A DNA stretch of 64,000 bases from Candidatus Thalassolituus haligoni (GCF_041222825.1 NZ_CP139482.1:589001-653000); one strand, 5' to 3'; shown: positions 53,420 to 63,002, counted from the first letter of the stretch. Translations and numbers: made by a program. Notes: generated by a model not told the origin, from the sequence alone.

Positions 53420-54418
53420 ATGAGTACCATTACCGTAAACCCGGTGGGTAAAACCTTCGATACCCACGAGGGAGAAACCATTCTGGATGCCGCTTTGCGC
53501 TCCGGGATCATGTTGAAGCACGGCTGTCGTGATGGTCGCTGTGGTGACTGTCGTACTCTGGTTGAGACGCCGATCTCAGAAGGCGCGGTGACGTATCCGG
53601 CCGGTCTGGCGTTGGCGGAGAGTGATCAGGCCGGTGCAACGGTGCTGTGTTGCCAGGCGGTGGCGCATCAGGATCTGGCGTTGAATGCGCCTGAAGTCAC
53701 CGAGCTGGAGGGTATTTCGATCCAGAAACTGGTGTCTCGGGTGCTGCTGAAAGACCAGGTGTCCAGCGATGTGATTGTACTCAAGCTGATGCTGGCACCG
53801 GGCAGTGATTTTCCTTATCTGCCGGGACAGTACATTGATATTACCTTGCCTAACGGCGTGACGCGCAGCTATTCGATGGCGAGCCGACAGTTGCAGGAAA
53901 ACGCGATTGAATTGCATATCCGGCTAAAACCGGATGGCACCGGCACGCCGTTTATTTTTAACGAGTTGGGGCTGCGCAAAATGGTGACGGTAGAAGGGCC
54001 ATTCGGCAGTTTCTATCTGCGTAATTCCGATGCTCCGATGGTGTTGTTGGCCAGCGGGACTGGCTTTACGCCTATCAAGGCGATTATGGAGCAGCTGATC
54101 GCTGAGGGTAACGAGCGTTCAGTCCGATTGTACTGGGGTGGTCGTTCGGCCGCCGATCTCTACATGGCGGCGCTGTGTGAAGGCTGGGCCGAGCGCTTGC
54201 CCTGGTTTGATTATATTCCGGTGGTGTCGGATACCACGGATGGCTGGGTGGGTCGTACCGGTTTTGTACACCAGGCGGTGGTGGCCGATTTGAACGACCT
54301 GTCGGCTCACGAAGTGTACGCCTGTGGTGCGCCGATAGTGATTGAGTCTGCGCGCCGGGATTTTGTGGGTCAATGCGGGCTGAGTTCAGCCAATTTCTAT
54401 TCCGATGCCTTTGTTTGA
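53420..54418 (+). CDS. Ring-hydroxylase ferredoxin-NAD(P)H reductase (NdoR-like)
   Basis: 332 residues. The N-terminal plant-type 2Fe-2S domain (CRDGRCGDC, distal Cys in VLCCQAV) is followed by the FAD domain (RSYSMAS) and the NAD domain (LLASGTGFTPIKAIME; VYACGAPIVIESA). Order and length match the naphthalene dioxygenase reductase. It serves the Rieske ferredoxin at 44236, although nine kilobases and several genes separate them. Confidence 0.88.
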   Translation: MSTITVNPVGKTFDTHEGETILDAALRSGIMLKHGCRDGRCGDCRTLVETPISEGAVTYPAGLALAESDQAGATVLCCQAVAHQDLALNAPEVTELEGISIQKLVSRVLLKDQVSSDVIVLKLMLAPGSDFPYLPGQYIDITLPNGVTRSYSMASRQLQENAIELHIRLKPDGTGTPFIFNELGLRKMVTVEGPFGSFYLRNSDAPMVLLASGTGFTPIKAIMEQLIAEGNERSVRLYWGGRSAADLYMAALCEGWAERLPWFDYIPVVSDTTDGWVGRTGFVHQAVVADLNDLSAHEVYACGAPIVIESARRDFVGQCGLSSANFYSDAFV

Positions 54419-54458
54419 TCTTGCTCGTGGCCAGGCCACGGGTTAAAGTTTGCCCTCA

Positions 54459-54476
54459 ACATACAGACATGTATGT
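54459..54476. promoter_or_regulatory. Shared operator, site c (before TRAP operon)
   Basis: ACATACA-GACA-TGTATGT is a perfect 7+4+7 inverted repeat, identical in its arms to site b1 at 42193, and lies 33 bp before the DctP start. Confidence 0.75.
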
Positions 54477-54509
54477 ATTTGAAAGTAGAATAATAAAATG
54501 GAGAAAACC

Positions 54510-55547
54510 ATGAATCTATTCAAGCGCATTATTATTAAATCAGCGTTTGTCTCGGCGGCTATTGTGACCTCGTCCATTGCTCTGGCAGAAGACACTGTTG
54601 TATTGCGATACAACCAGTGGTTTCCGTCCCAGCACTGGTCGCAGAAAGACGGTTTGTACCAATATTTTGAGGAGATTGAAAAAGTCACAGAAGGGCGGGT
54701 GAAGGTGCAGCCTTCGGCCAAGCCGATTGTGCCACCGACCAAAAACTATCAGGCGGTAGTTAACGGCATTGCTGATATTGCCTGGGGGCCTCACGGTTAT
54801 ACTCCGGGCGTCTTTCCGCTGTCAGAAATGGTGGAGTTCCCATTCAGTGTGAATGATGCCGGTATCAGTTCTGCGGCTTACTGGCGCGTGTTTGAAAAGT
54901 ACTTCAAGCCAGCCGGCATGCATGGTGACGTGGTGACGCTGGCAGTGCATGTTACCTCCGGCGGTAACCTGCATATGAAGGATGCACCGGTCAATACGAT
55001 CAAGGATTTGCAGGGCAAGAAAATCCGTGTCCAGACCAGTGTTGTGGGTGATGCGCTGAAGACTCTGGGTGCTGTACCGGTATCCGGCTCACTGTCGGAG
55101 CTGCGCGAGTTTTTGTCTCGCGGCATTGTCGATGGCACGTCGTTGTCGGATGAGTTGCTGACCGGTTTTAAAGTCGACAAGTACATTAACTACATCACCC
55201 AGATTCCGGGTGGCCTCTATTCCAACAGTGCCTTTGTGATTATGAACAAAGATAAATGGAACAAGATTTCAGCCAAAGACCAGCAAGCCATTATGGCGAT
55301 TTCCGGCGAAAAGCTGGCGGTACGCATGGGCGCGTTGTGGCACAAGAACGATTTGCTGGCGCGTGGTGAATTAAAAAAGCGGTTGGGCAAGGATTATCAA
55401 ATCGCGTCGGAAGAGCTGTTTGTTGGTCTGGACGAAGCGTTTGCCCCTATTCGTGAGCAATGGCTGGATAAGGCGACCGCTGCCGAGGTAGATGGCCTGG
55501 AAGCGATGCGCTTCTACAGTCAGCAAACCGAAGCACTGGAACAGTAA
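54510..55547 (+). CDS. TRAP transporter substrate-binding protein, DctP family
   Basis: About 345 residues with a signal peptide (FVSAAIVTSSIALA) and DctP features: VLRYNQWFPSQHW, IADIAWGPHGYTPG, LQGKKIRVQTSVVGDALKTLGAVPV and PGGLYSNSAFVIMNKDKW. The conserved Arg that binds carboxylates lies in KKIRVQTS. GGAG precedes the ATG at 54510. It probably captures an aromatic or related organic acid, matching the CoA ligase. Confidence 0.9.
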   Translation: MNLFKRIIIKSAFVSAAIVTSSIALAEDTVVLRYNQWFPSQHWSQKDGLYQYFEEIEKVTEGRVKVQPSAKPIVPPTKNYQAVVNGIADIAWGPHGYTPGVFPLSEMVEFPFSVNDAGISSAAYWRVFEKYFKPAGMHGDVVTLAVHVTSGGNLHMKDAPVNTIKDLQGKKIRVQTSVVGDALKTLGAVPVSGSLSELREFLSRGIVDGTSLSDELLTGFKVDKYINYITQIPGGLYSNSAFVIMNKDKWNKISAKDQQAIMAISGEKLAVRMGALWHKNDLLARGELKKRLGKDYQIASEELFVGLDEAFAPIREQWLDKATAAEVDGLEAMRFYSQQTEALEQ

Positions 55548-55628
55548 GAGTATACAGCGCTCCCCGGCTGTCGTTACGGTCGGGGCGTGATGGCTGTGCT
55601 TTTCTATGCCGATTGACTGGAGAAATCT
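55548..55628 (+). other. GC-rich hairpin between DctP and DctQ genes
   Basis: CCCCG...CGGGG arms near 55561-55584 form a stem-loop between the binding protein and membrane subunit genes. Such structures commonly keep binding-protein mRNA in excess. Confidence 0.4.
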
Positions 55629-56126
55629 GTGAAGTTTTCGTTGCTTGCGGTGCTGGAATATCTCTGCGCCAAACTCTCGATCATTACCCTGATGCTGATG
55701 GCGGCGGTGACGTTTGCCGATGTGTTTGGCCGGGTAGTGTTTAACGCCCCATTGGGGTTTGCCTATGAGCTGGTCGGTATTTTTCTGGCGGTTTCGTTTT
55801 ATGCCGGTTTGTACCATGTCCATAAAACCAGCAAACACATCCGTATCGATTTGTTTGATGGGCTGTTTAAAGGAACGCCGGGCGTACTGGTGTTCTGGTT
55901 TGGTTATCTGATTGAAGTGGTGTTTTTTGGTGCTCTGGTGGTGATGGTGTACCAGACCCTGCAAGACACCCGTCTGTTCGGGGAAACCTTTATGTTTCTC
56001 GGCTTTGAAAAATGGCTGGTATTGCTGGTCATGTTTGTCTTGGCGGTCATCGCGTTTGTCAGCCTGATCGTTACCACGCCGGAAACCCGTTCGGCGCGGT
56101 TACCACGTACTGAGCGTCAGGGGTAA
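55629..56126 (+). CDS. TRAP transporter small permease, DctQ family
   Basis: 165 residues with four predicted membrane helices (about 12-35, 48-65, 88-110, 130-150). VTFADVFGRVVFNAPLGFAYELVGIFLAVSFYAGL and HVHKTSKHIRIDLF are typical DctQ signatures. GTG start with GGAG upstream. It is encoded 8 bp before the large permease. Confidence 0.87.
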   Translation: MKFSLLAVLEYLCAKLSIITLMLMAAVTFADVFGRVVFNAPLGFAYELVGIFLAVSFYAGLYHVHKTSKHIRIDLFDGLFKGTPGVLVFWFGYLIEVVFFGALVVMVYQTLQDTRLFGETFMFLGFEKWLVLLVMFVLAVIAFVSLIVTTPETRSARLPRTERQG

Positions 56127-56134
56127 TAGCGTCC

Positions 56135-57424
56135 ATGGTTATGATTTTTGCATTTGTTGTCTTGCTGTTTTTGCTGTTTTTACGTATCCCGATTGCCGTT
56201 GCTACCGGGGCTGTCGGGGTGGTGGGGCTGGCCTGGTTTCAGGGCTGGTCTCCGGCATTAAGCCAGCTGGGCATGATTGCCACTGAAACCGTATTGTCCT
56301 ACGAATTTGCGGTGATTCCGCTGTTTATTTTGATGGGGAATATCATCAGTCGTTCGGGGCTGGCGGAGGAACTGTACAGCGCCACCCATGCGCTGGTGGG
56401 TCATTATCGTGGTGGTCTGGCCATTACCACCATTGCTGCGTCTGGAGGCTTCAGTACGTTTTGTGGTTCCAGTTTTGCCACGGCGGCAACCATGAGCCGG
56501 ATTGCGTACCCGTCGATGAAAAAATTCGGTTACAGCGATGGTCTGGCAACGGGTTCCATTGCTGCTGGTGGCACCTTGGGTATTCTGATTCCACCGTCTA
56601 TTGCACTGGTGTTTTACGGCATCATGACCGAGACCGATATCGGTCGTCTGTTTATTGCCGGAGTGCTGCCGGGTGTACTGGGGGTGCTGTTTTATATTGC
56701 GGCGGTGTTGTATGTGGTGCATGTCAAGGGTGACAGTGATAGCCGTGTTAAAGAAGCAACCGGCAAGGAAAAACTGCAGGCGATTGGTCAGCTGTGGGCG
56801 TTCTCGCTGCTGATTGTGCTGGTGCTGGGTGGTATCTATGCCGGTTTCTTTTCACCGACCGAGTCGGCCGGTGTGGGTGCGGTGGGGGCGATTGTCGTGA
56901 CCCTGATCCGGGGTAAGTTTGAGTGGCGTAACTTGCTGGATGCACTGGAAGAGTCTGCCGCAACGACGGTATCACTGGTGGCCATTCTGATCGGATCACT
57001 GGTATTCGCCAATCTGGTGAATATTTCCAATATGCCGTTTCATATTGTCGCCTGGATTGAATCGCTGGATCTGAGTCTGATCGGGGTACTGCTGATCATG
57101 CTGGCGCTGTATTTTGTACTGGGAGCGGTGCTGGAGTCGATTTCCATGCTGCTGCTGACCGTACCGGTGTTTTATCCGGTGGTCGCGGGTATGGGAATGG
57201 ATCTGGTGTGGTTTGGCATCATTGTGGTGGTGGCCACCGAGATCAGTCTGATTACCCCGCCGGTGGGGCTGAATGTGTTTGTGCTGAAATCGGTGATTAC
57301 GGATGTTGATCTAAAGGTGATCTTCCGTGGTGTCTTTCCTTTCCTGGTGGCCGATCTGTTCCGGCTGGCGTTGATCGTGGCGTTCCCGATTGTTTCTCTG
57401 GGTCTGGTGGAGTGGATGGAGTAA
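56135..57424 (+). CDS. TRAP transporter large permease, DctM family
   Basis: 429 residues, about 12 membrane helices. FAVIPLFILMGNIISRSGLAEELY, GGLAITTIAASGGFSTFCGSSFATAATM, GGTLGILIPPSIALVFYGIMTE and TEISLITPPVGLNVFVLKSV are family hallmarks. It is the sodium-coupled transport subunit. A hairpin and a heptamer repeat lie just after it. Confidence 0.92.
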   Translation: MVMIFAFVVLLFLLFLRIPIAVATGAVGVVGLAWFQGWSPALSQLGMIATETVLSYEFAVIPLFILMGNIISRSGLAEELYSATHALVGHYRGGLAITTIAASGGFSTFCGSSFATAATMSRIAYPSMKKFGYSDGLATGSIAAGGTLGILIPPSIALVFYGIMTETDIGRLFIAGVLPGVLGVLFYIAAVLYVVHVKGDSDSRVKEATGKEKLQAIGQLWAFSLLIVLVLGGIYAGFFSPTESAGVGAVGAIVVTLIRGKFEWRNLLDALEESAATTVSLVAILIGSLVFANLVNISNMPFHIVAWIESLDLSLIGVLLIMLALYFVLGAVLESISMLLLTVPVFYPVVAGMGMDLVWFGIIVVVATEISLITPPVGLNVFVLKSVITDVDLKVIFRGVFPFLVADLFRLALIVAFPIVSLGLVEWME

Positions 57425-57430
57425 TCACTT

Positions 57431-57456
57431 GCCTGACGTCTGTTTCGGCGTCAGGC
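57431..57456 (+). terminator. Hairpin after the TRAP operon
   Basis: GCCTGACG and CGTCAGGC form an 8-bp perfect stem with a 10-base loop, 7 bp after the DctM stop; only a short TT follows. Probable terminator. Confidence 0.6.
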
Positions 57457-57458
57457 TT

Positions 57459-57548
<90 letters not shown>

Positions 57549-57555
57549 TCCACGA

Positions 57556-58167
57556 TCAGCCACCGCTGGCATGGCCTTGCAGTCGGTGCTGACAGTTGGT
57601 TAGCGGGCAATTGTCGCTCAGAAACAGTGCCAGTCTGCGGGCGCGGTCGGCCTTGCTTTGCGGATCATCCTTGTCTCCCATTAGCGAGTTGGCCACCATA
57701 TAGGAATAGATCAGATAGGCCAGATCACTGGCCTGTTCCTGCGGGTGTTCCATTTCCATAAACAGCTTTTCGATGTAGGAAATACGATAGGAATCGACTT
57801 CCTCGACAGCGGCTTTGGCCATGGGATCGCGACGCGCCCAGGCGCGCAGGGAGATTTCGATCGAGGCCGCTTCAAAGGAGCGTTCGCCCTTGTAGGGCAG
57901 GGTGATCAGTTCAATCAATTGCTCTCTGGTGTTCAGCGAGCGTTTTTTCAGGCTTTCAATGACGGCTTCCGTGGCTTTGATGCGCCAGCGCTCAAGAATC
58001 GCCTGTAACAATTCCTGCCGGTTTTCAAAGTGGTAATAAAAACTGCCACGGGTGATTTTCATTTCCTTGGCGAGGTTGTCAACTCGTACAAGGTCAATGC
58101 CACCAGTAGCCAGCACATTCATTGCGGAGTTGATCCAGTCATTACGGGTCAGTTTCGGTGAACTCAT
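57556..58167 (-). CDS. TetR-family transcriptional regulator
   Basis: 203 residues. The N-terminal HTH reads IDLVRVDNLAKEMKITRGSFYYHFENRQELLQAIL; the C-terminal ligand domain includes SIEISLRAWARRDPMAKAAVEEVD. It is convergent with the TRAP operon and is the best candidate for binding the shared ACATACA-N4-TGTATGT operators. A copy of the operator lies about 270 bp upstream, possibly for autoregulation. Confidence 0.87.
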   Translation of the reverse strand: MSSPKLTRNDWINSAMNVLATGGIDLVRVDNLAKEMKITRGSFYYHFENRQELLQAILERWRIKATEAVIESLKKRSLNTREQLIELITLPYKGERSFEAASIEISLRAWARRDPMAKAAVEEVDSYRISYIEKLFMEMEHPQEQASDLAYLIYSYMVANSLMGDKDDPQSKADRARRLALFLSDNCPLTNCQHRLQGHASGG

Positions 58168-58365
58168 ATCAGATATTTTAATACACTGGCGTCAGTTGGT
58201 AAGGCCTGCAGCATCGATACGATCCTCGAGTGGATAGGGATCGTTGTTCAAACTGTTTGATGGCGCAGTTTATCCCCTTGGATTTTGTCTGCTAACAGCC
58301 CGCAAGGCTTATGTTCTGTACGACGGGACAACAGCAAGGGGGTTTGGGGTCAAGCCTTGAATCAT

Positions 58366-58383
58366 ATCAGATGGTGATCTGAT
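58366..58383. promoter_or_regulatory. Inverted repeat upstream of tetR
   Basis: ATCAGAT-GGTG-ATCTGAT is a perfect 7+4+7 repeat. The word CATATCAGAT recurs right at the tetR start codon (near 58166). It has the same geometry as, but a different sequence from, the shared operator, so it may belong to another regulator. Confidence 0.5.
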
Positions 58384-58433
58384 GTGGTTGCCGACAGGAC
58401 TGCAATTACCGAAATTATTGCCGTGAGTTGCTA

Positions 58434-58457
58434 AAAACATACAAAGGTGTGTGTTTT
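58434..58457. promoter_or_regulatory. Shared operator, site d (tetR upstream region)
   Basis: AAAACATACA-AAGG-TGTGTGTTTT is a 10+4+10 inverted repeat with one mismatch. It lies in the 357-bp gap between tetR and the 3' end of selO (58168-58524), which holds no credible gene. Confidence 0.65.
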
Positions 58458-58524
58458 GGCGCGTGCTCACGGTCATGGATACTCAACCCACGATGCCGGG
58501 TACCACTGAATGGCTGGTTGCGGT

Positions 58525-59997
58525 TTATGACGAGCAGCTCAGCATCACCAGTCCTCGGGTATCCGGCGCGCGACGCCATTGTTCAAATCCTGGATGTTCA
58601 TCAAACGGATTCTGCAAGATGGTCAGCCAGTCGTTGAGTGGCTGGTAGTCACCTTCTTCAGCCCTGTCGATCAGGTGCTGGGCTACGTGGGTCCGCAGGG
58701 TGTAGGCCGGATTGACGGCCAGCATGGCATGGCGGCGGGTTTCGGCGTTGCAGGTTTCCTGTTGCAGTCGTTGCCGGTATTGCGGCAGCCAGTCGTTGAG
58801 CATGGTTTGCCAGGGTGCAAGGTCAAGGTGGTTGAGGCCGGGTTGACCATCGTCGCTTTGCTGGGCTTCGGACAGTGCCCGATACAGCGGGTTGTAGTCC
58901 GCCTGATGCTGGTTCAGCAAATCGCGCCAGTGACGAATCAGTTCGTCGTCGCCGGGTTGGCTGGTAGCCAGACCGAGGCGCAGTGACATCCGTTGTTGGT
59001 AGGCTGCAGCATAGCGCTCGGGGAACTGTTCGAGAGCGGCCTTGAGGTCATCAACCGGCACCAGTGGCGTCAGTGCCTGGGCCAGCGCGGAGAGGTTCCA
59101 GTGAATCACATCGGGTTGTTGGTCGAAGGCGTAGCGGCCTTCCTGATCGGTATGGTTGTAGACGGCATTTTCTTTCCAGCGATCAATAAAGGCGAAGGGG
59201 CCATGATCAAAGGTTTCACCCAGAATCGACATGTTGTCGGTGTTCATGACGCCGTGTAAAAAACCATAGGCCTGCCAGCCTGCCACCATGTCGGCGCTGC
59301 GTTGGCTGATGTGCTGGAACATGGCCAGATACGGGTTGTCGGCGCTCTGGCAGTCCGGGTAGTAACGGTCGAGGCAATAGTCGGCCAGTTGTTTCAAGCC
59401 GTCAAATTGGCGGGTGTAGTACAGGTGTTCGAAGTGACCAAAACGAATATGGCAGCGGCTGATGCGGAGGATCGTTGCTGCCAGTTCAACCCGTTCACGC
59501 TGGATTTTCTGGCTGCTGACGCAGACTGCCAAGGCTCGAGTAGAGGGGATGCCGAGATGGGTGAGAGCTTCCCCGACCAGGTATTCCCGCAGGCTGGAAC
59601 GTAGTACCGCACGGCCATCCCCCATGCGTGAATAGCGGGTTTGACCCGCGCCCTTGAGGTGCAGATCCCAGCGTTCGCCATCGATCTCCAGCTCTCCCAG
59701 CAACAGCCCGCGACCATCACCGAGTTGCGGGTTGTAGACGCCAAACTGGTGGCCGCTGTATTTCATCGCCAGCGGTCTGGCTCCCGGTGGCAGGGTGTGG
59801 CCTCCGAGCCAGGCGGCAAGTTGGTGCGGATCCAGACTGCAGGGGTTGATATGAAGCTGCTCGGCGACCATGTGGTTGACGCTGACGATGGCAGGATCCG
59901 GTAGTGGCGTCGGCTCGATGGCGTGATACCAGGATTCAGGCAGGGTGGCGTAGTGGCTGCTCAGGGTCAGCTCGTCCAGGTTTTGCCAGGTCTTCAT
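58525..59997 (-). CDS. selO: Protein adenylyltransferase SelO (YdiU)
   Basis: 490 residues. Pseudokinase-fold motifs LAMKYSGHQFGVYNPQLGDGRGLLLGE, DLHLKGAGQTRYSRMGDGRAVLRSSLREYL, FLHGVMNTDNMSILGETFDHGPFAFID and YAFDQQPDVIHWNLSALAQAL match SelO throughout. It transfers AMP to target proteins in redox stress response. The C-terminus ends MLSCSS, so the family's usual selenocysteine or cysteine position is occupied by Cys. GGGAGA precedes the ATG. Confidence 0.95.
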   Translation of the reverse strand: MKTWQNLDELTLSSHYATLPESWYHAIEPTPLPDPAIVSVNHMVAEQLHINPCSLDPHQLAAWLGGHTLPPGARPLAMKYSGHQFGVYNPQLGDGRGLLLGELEIDGERWDLHLKGAGQTRYSRMGDGRAVLRSSLREYLVGEALTHLGIPSTRALAVCVSSQKIQRERVELAATILRISRCHIRFGHFEHLYYTRQFDGLKQLADYCLDRYYPDCQSADNPYLAMFQHISQRSADMVAGWQAYGFLHGVMNTDNMSILGETFDHGPFAFIDRWKENAVYNHTDQEGRYAFDQQPDVIHWNLSALAQALTPLVPVDDLKAALEQFPERYAAAYQQRMSLRLGLATSQPGDDELIRHWRDLLNQHQADYNPLYRALSEAQQSDDGQPGLNHLDLAPWQTMLNDWLPQYRQRLQQETCNAETRRHAMLAVNPAYTLRTHVAQHLIDRAEEGDYQPLNDWLTILQNPFDEHPGFEQWRRAPDTRGLVMLSCSS

Positions 59998-60051
59998 CGT
60001 CTTCTCCCTCGGGCACTGGCCGCCATGGCCAGGCCCTGTGTTATGTGCCTG

Positions 60052-62934
60052 TTAGCGCGGGAGGTCAAACCTTGTCATCTGGTCGCGCTGCAGGCTGTTC
60101 ATCGGTTGCCAGTCGGGTACGGGTTCACCCTGGGTAAATAACAGCCAGGGTACATCGGCTTGCAGGATCAGACGTTGATACAACGCCTGAATTTCTGCCA
60201 GCGTCAGATTTTGTACTTCGCTGGCAATGGCCTTGTTGGTATCAAAGCCGGTACGCTGGACATCAATGTCGCGCCAGAAGTCGTCGGCTTTTTCACTCAT
60301 GTTGCGCGGTGGTTGCAGCAGCATGCTGATCAGGCCTTCCTTGAAGGCGGCAAATTCTTCTTCGCCCATGGCCGCCAGAGTGTCCTGATAGTGGTTCCAG
60401 AAGATCTGGCTGTGGTGGATCAGGTCGGCAGGGGTATGTTCTGGCGACTGCACGATAAAGACCAACCCGGGCACGGTACGCTGCGGGTAAACGGCAGCAA
60501 AGACAATATACCCCAACTGCTGTTCGGTACGCATGTACTGGTAGTAGGGAGCGCTGATCATCTGGCCAAGCAGGGCTGTCTGAGCGCGGTTATGGTCGCT
60601 GGTATCCTGACCTTGCAGGTACAGGATCATGGCGTTGTCCTTGTGATCCAGATTCAGCGACTGCTGGAACTTGCCAGCAGGTGCCTTGAGGATGGCGAGG
60701 CTGGATTGTTGCTCGGGGTTGGCCGGATATACCTCGGCTACCTGGCTGGCGATTGCTTCGGCATCGGCCTTGCTCATGCTGCCGTGAATATACAAGCGGG
60801 TAGCGGTATTACCTTGCATGGTGCTGGCGAAGGCTTCGACGTCGGCGCGGCTGACCGAGCCGAGTTCACCCAGCAGCTGTTGTTCGTCGAAGCTGGGGGA
60901 GTAGATCCAGCGTTTCAGCTCGGCGATGCCGCGCTCGTAGGGTTTGGCCTTGAGCTGGTTTTCCAGATTTCGCTGTAACGATGCCTGATAGCGTTGGAAC
61001 TGGTCGTCGCTGATGCTGACCTGCTGCATGCCATCCAGTACTCGCTTGAGCAATTCGGGCAGCTTGTCCTGGTAGCCGGACAGCATCAGTTGCAGGCCAC
61101 GGGAGTTGGCACTGAGGCCATAATTCAGCCCGGCCAGTTGCGCCGGGTAGCTGTAGGTATTGAGCGCTTCGTTGACTGCGCGGGTGTACAGCTGAGCCAG
61201 TACCATGCCACGCGGTGTGGCGATGTCGGCATGTTGCAGCTCCAGGGTAATACGGCTGCGGGGCTGGGCGAACTCGTGTTCCGGGTAGTACCAGAGTTGC
61301 TGTCCTGGTTGATCAATCAGCGCGGTCGGAACCGCTTGTTCCGGTTCGGCATTGAGTGAGAAATCTTGCGGAATAAAGGGGTTGGGTGCAGGCAGGTGCA
61401 GTTGTTCCAGCTCATCGGTCGAGACATCTGCGGCCAGGTAGCTGGATGGACGAATACGCATTGGCGTGTTGTACCAGGGGTCGGTCATATCGGTCGCGAC
61501 GCCGGGTGCAATCAGGGTGCGCAAGACGTTATCCATGCTCAGGGCATCAAGGAAAGGCTTCAGGGTGCCTTGTGTTGTCGGCCGCCAGAGGTAGTCGCCG
61601 TGGATCACCTGCTCGGGCGGATAGACCTGCAGGTTGCTGCTCAAGCGTACGGCGTAGTCTGACAGGCTGCCATGTTGCTGGAAGCGGAATGACATTTCGC
61701 TCAGCTGTTCTTGTTCGGTCATCAGGTAGGTCGGAATGGGTTGGTCTTTAAGCAGGGCAAAGTAGTGTTCGAGTATCTGGGTGATGTTTTCGACGTGTAA
61801 CAGCCCGGCACGGGTCAGTTCAATCTGGATGACCAGGTTGGACTCGAAGCGGGTGCTGATGGAGCGTCCGGCACTGAGACCTTCGGCCCAGCCTTTTTCT
61901 TTCAGCAAGGCGAGTATGCTGCCTTCGCCTTCATGACCGAGCAAGTTGGACAATAATTGCAGCGGCTTGTACTGGTACAGCGACAGGGTTTCCGGCATTG
62001 GGAAGGTAAATTGCAGGCGGCGAATTTCTTTTACCGGTTCGATATTGATATCGAGAGGCAATTGCTCCGGTACAAACATGGGTGGCCGTGACGTGGCGGT
62101 TTTTACGTCTCGCTTGGGAACGGCGTTGAAGTGGCTGGTGGCCCAGTCTTGCAGCTGTTGCAGCGGGTAGTTGCCTGCCAGCACCAGGGTCATCTGGTCG
62201 GCACTGTAATGCTGGCGGTAAAAGTCGATCAGGTCATCGCGCACCTTGCGATCCGGGCGATCCGACAGGGTGTCGAGGTTGCCGGTAGCAAAGCCAGCGT
62301 AAGGATGGGCCGGGTTCATGGCTTGCTTTTCAGCCGAAAAAATACGGCGGAAATCGTCTTTTATCTTGGCGCTGTATTCGGCATGAACGGCGTTTTTCTC
62401 GCGATCGACATAGGTTTCGTCAAAGCTGGGAGAGATAAAGAAAGGCGCAAAACGATCCAGTGCGCCACTCATGGCATCATTGTCGATCGAGAAAAAGTAA
62501 GTGGTTTGCTGATGCGCGGTAAAGGCGTTATGACTGCCACCATGGCGGCTGATAAAGGCCTGATATTCGCCCGATTCGGGGTAGGGTTCGGTGCCGAGAA
62601 ACAGCATGTGTTCAAGAAAGTGTGCCAGGCCTTCGCGGCCCTTGGGGTCATCGCCACTGCCGGTGGCCACGGTCATGGCGGCGGCGGCCTTGTCGGTGTC
62701 TGGGGTGGATACCAGCAGCACGCGCAGGCCATTGTCGAGCTGGACGTATTCGTAGCTGAACGGATCCGAGGGGCTGACAATGACGCTGGTGTCGCCCGGC
62801 TCGCGGCAGTTCCAGGGGGTGGTGTCGCTGCAGTCGGAAACAGCAGCGGGAGTGTCAGACGCGGGTTTGAACATGGAATATCCGATGGCAGCCAGAACAA
62901 TAACAATAAAAATCCAGTAACGGGGCGATAACAT
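60052..62934 (-). CDS. M16 metalloprotease (pitrilysin/insulinase type), membrane-anchored
   Basis: 960 residues. An N-terminal hydrophobic anchor (YWIFIVIVLAAIGYSMF) is followed by the inverted zinc motif HFLEHMLFLG, with the third ligand in EKNAVHAEY. Four M16 domains are expected and the length fits protease III. An anchor instead of the usual cleavable signal suggests a periplasm-facing membrane form. AGGAG precedes the ATG. It degrades small peptides or, in some species, prepares signal peptides. Confidence 0.92.
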   Translation of the reverse strand: MLSPRYWIFIVIVLAAIGYSMFKPASDTPAAVSDCSDTTPWNCREPGDTSVIVSPSDPFSYEYVQLDNGLRVLLVSTPDTDKAAAAMTVATGSGDDPKGREGLAHFLEHMLFLGTEPYPESGEYQAFISRHGGSHNAFTAHQQTTYFFSIDNDAMSGALDRFAPFFISPSFDETYVDREKNAVHAEYSAKIKDDFRRIFSAEKQAMNPAHPYAGFATGNLDTLSDRPDRKVRDDLIDFYRQHYSADQMTLVLAGNYPLQQLQDWATSHFNAVPKRDVKTATSRPPMFVPEQLPLDINIEPVKEIRRLQFTFPMPETLSLYQYKPLQLLSNLLGHEGEGSILALLKEKGWAEGLSAGRSISTRFESNLVIQIELTRAGLLHVENITQILEHYFALLKDQPIPTYLMTEQEQLSEMSFRFQQHGSLSDYAVRLSSNLQVYPPEQVIHGDYLWRPTTQGTLKPFLDALSMDNVLRTLIAPGVATDMTDPWYNTPMRIRPSSYLAADVSTDELEQLHLPAPNPFIPQDFSLNAEPEQAVPTALIDQPGQQLWYYPEHEFAQPRSRITLELQHADIATPRGMVLAQLYTRAVNEALNTYSYPAQLAGLNYGLSANSRGLQLMLSGYQDKLPELLKRVLDGMQQVSISDDQFQRYQASLQRNLENQLKAKPYERGIAELKRWIYSPSFDEQQLLGELGSVSRADVEAFASTMQGNTATRLYIHGSMSKADAEAIASQVAEVYPANPEQQSSLAILKAPAGKFQQSLNLDHKDNAMILYLQGQDTSDHNRAQTALLGQMISAPYYQYMRTEQQLGYIVFAAVYPQRTVPGLVFIVQSPEHTPADLIHHSQIFWNHYQDTLAAMGEEEFAAFKEGLISMLLQPPRNMSEKADDFWRDIDVQRTGFDTNKAIASEVQNLTLAEIQALYQRLILQADVPWLLFTQGEPVPDWQPMNSLQRDQMTRFDLPR

Positions 62935-63002
62935 ACCTGCTCCTACTACAAGTCGCGGTCAATCAGGGTTGGGTTACCTGAAGCTTGGCCCCAGGCGCGT
63001 TG

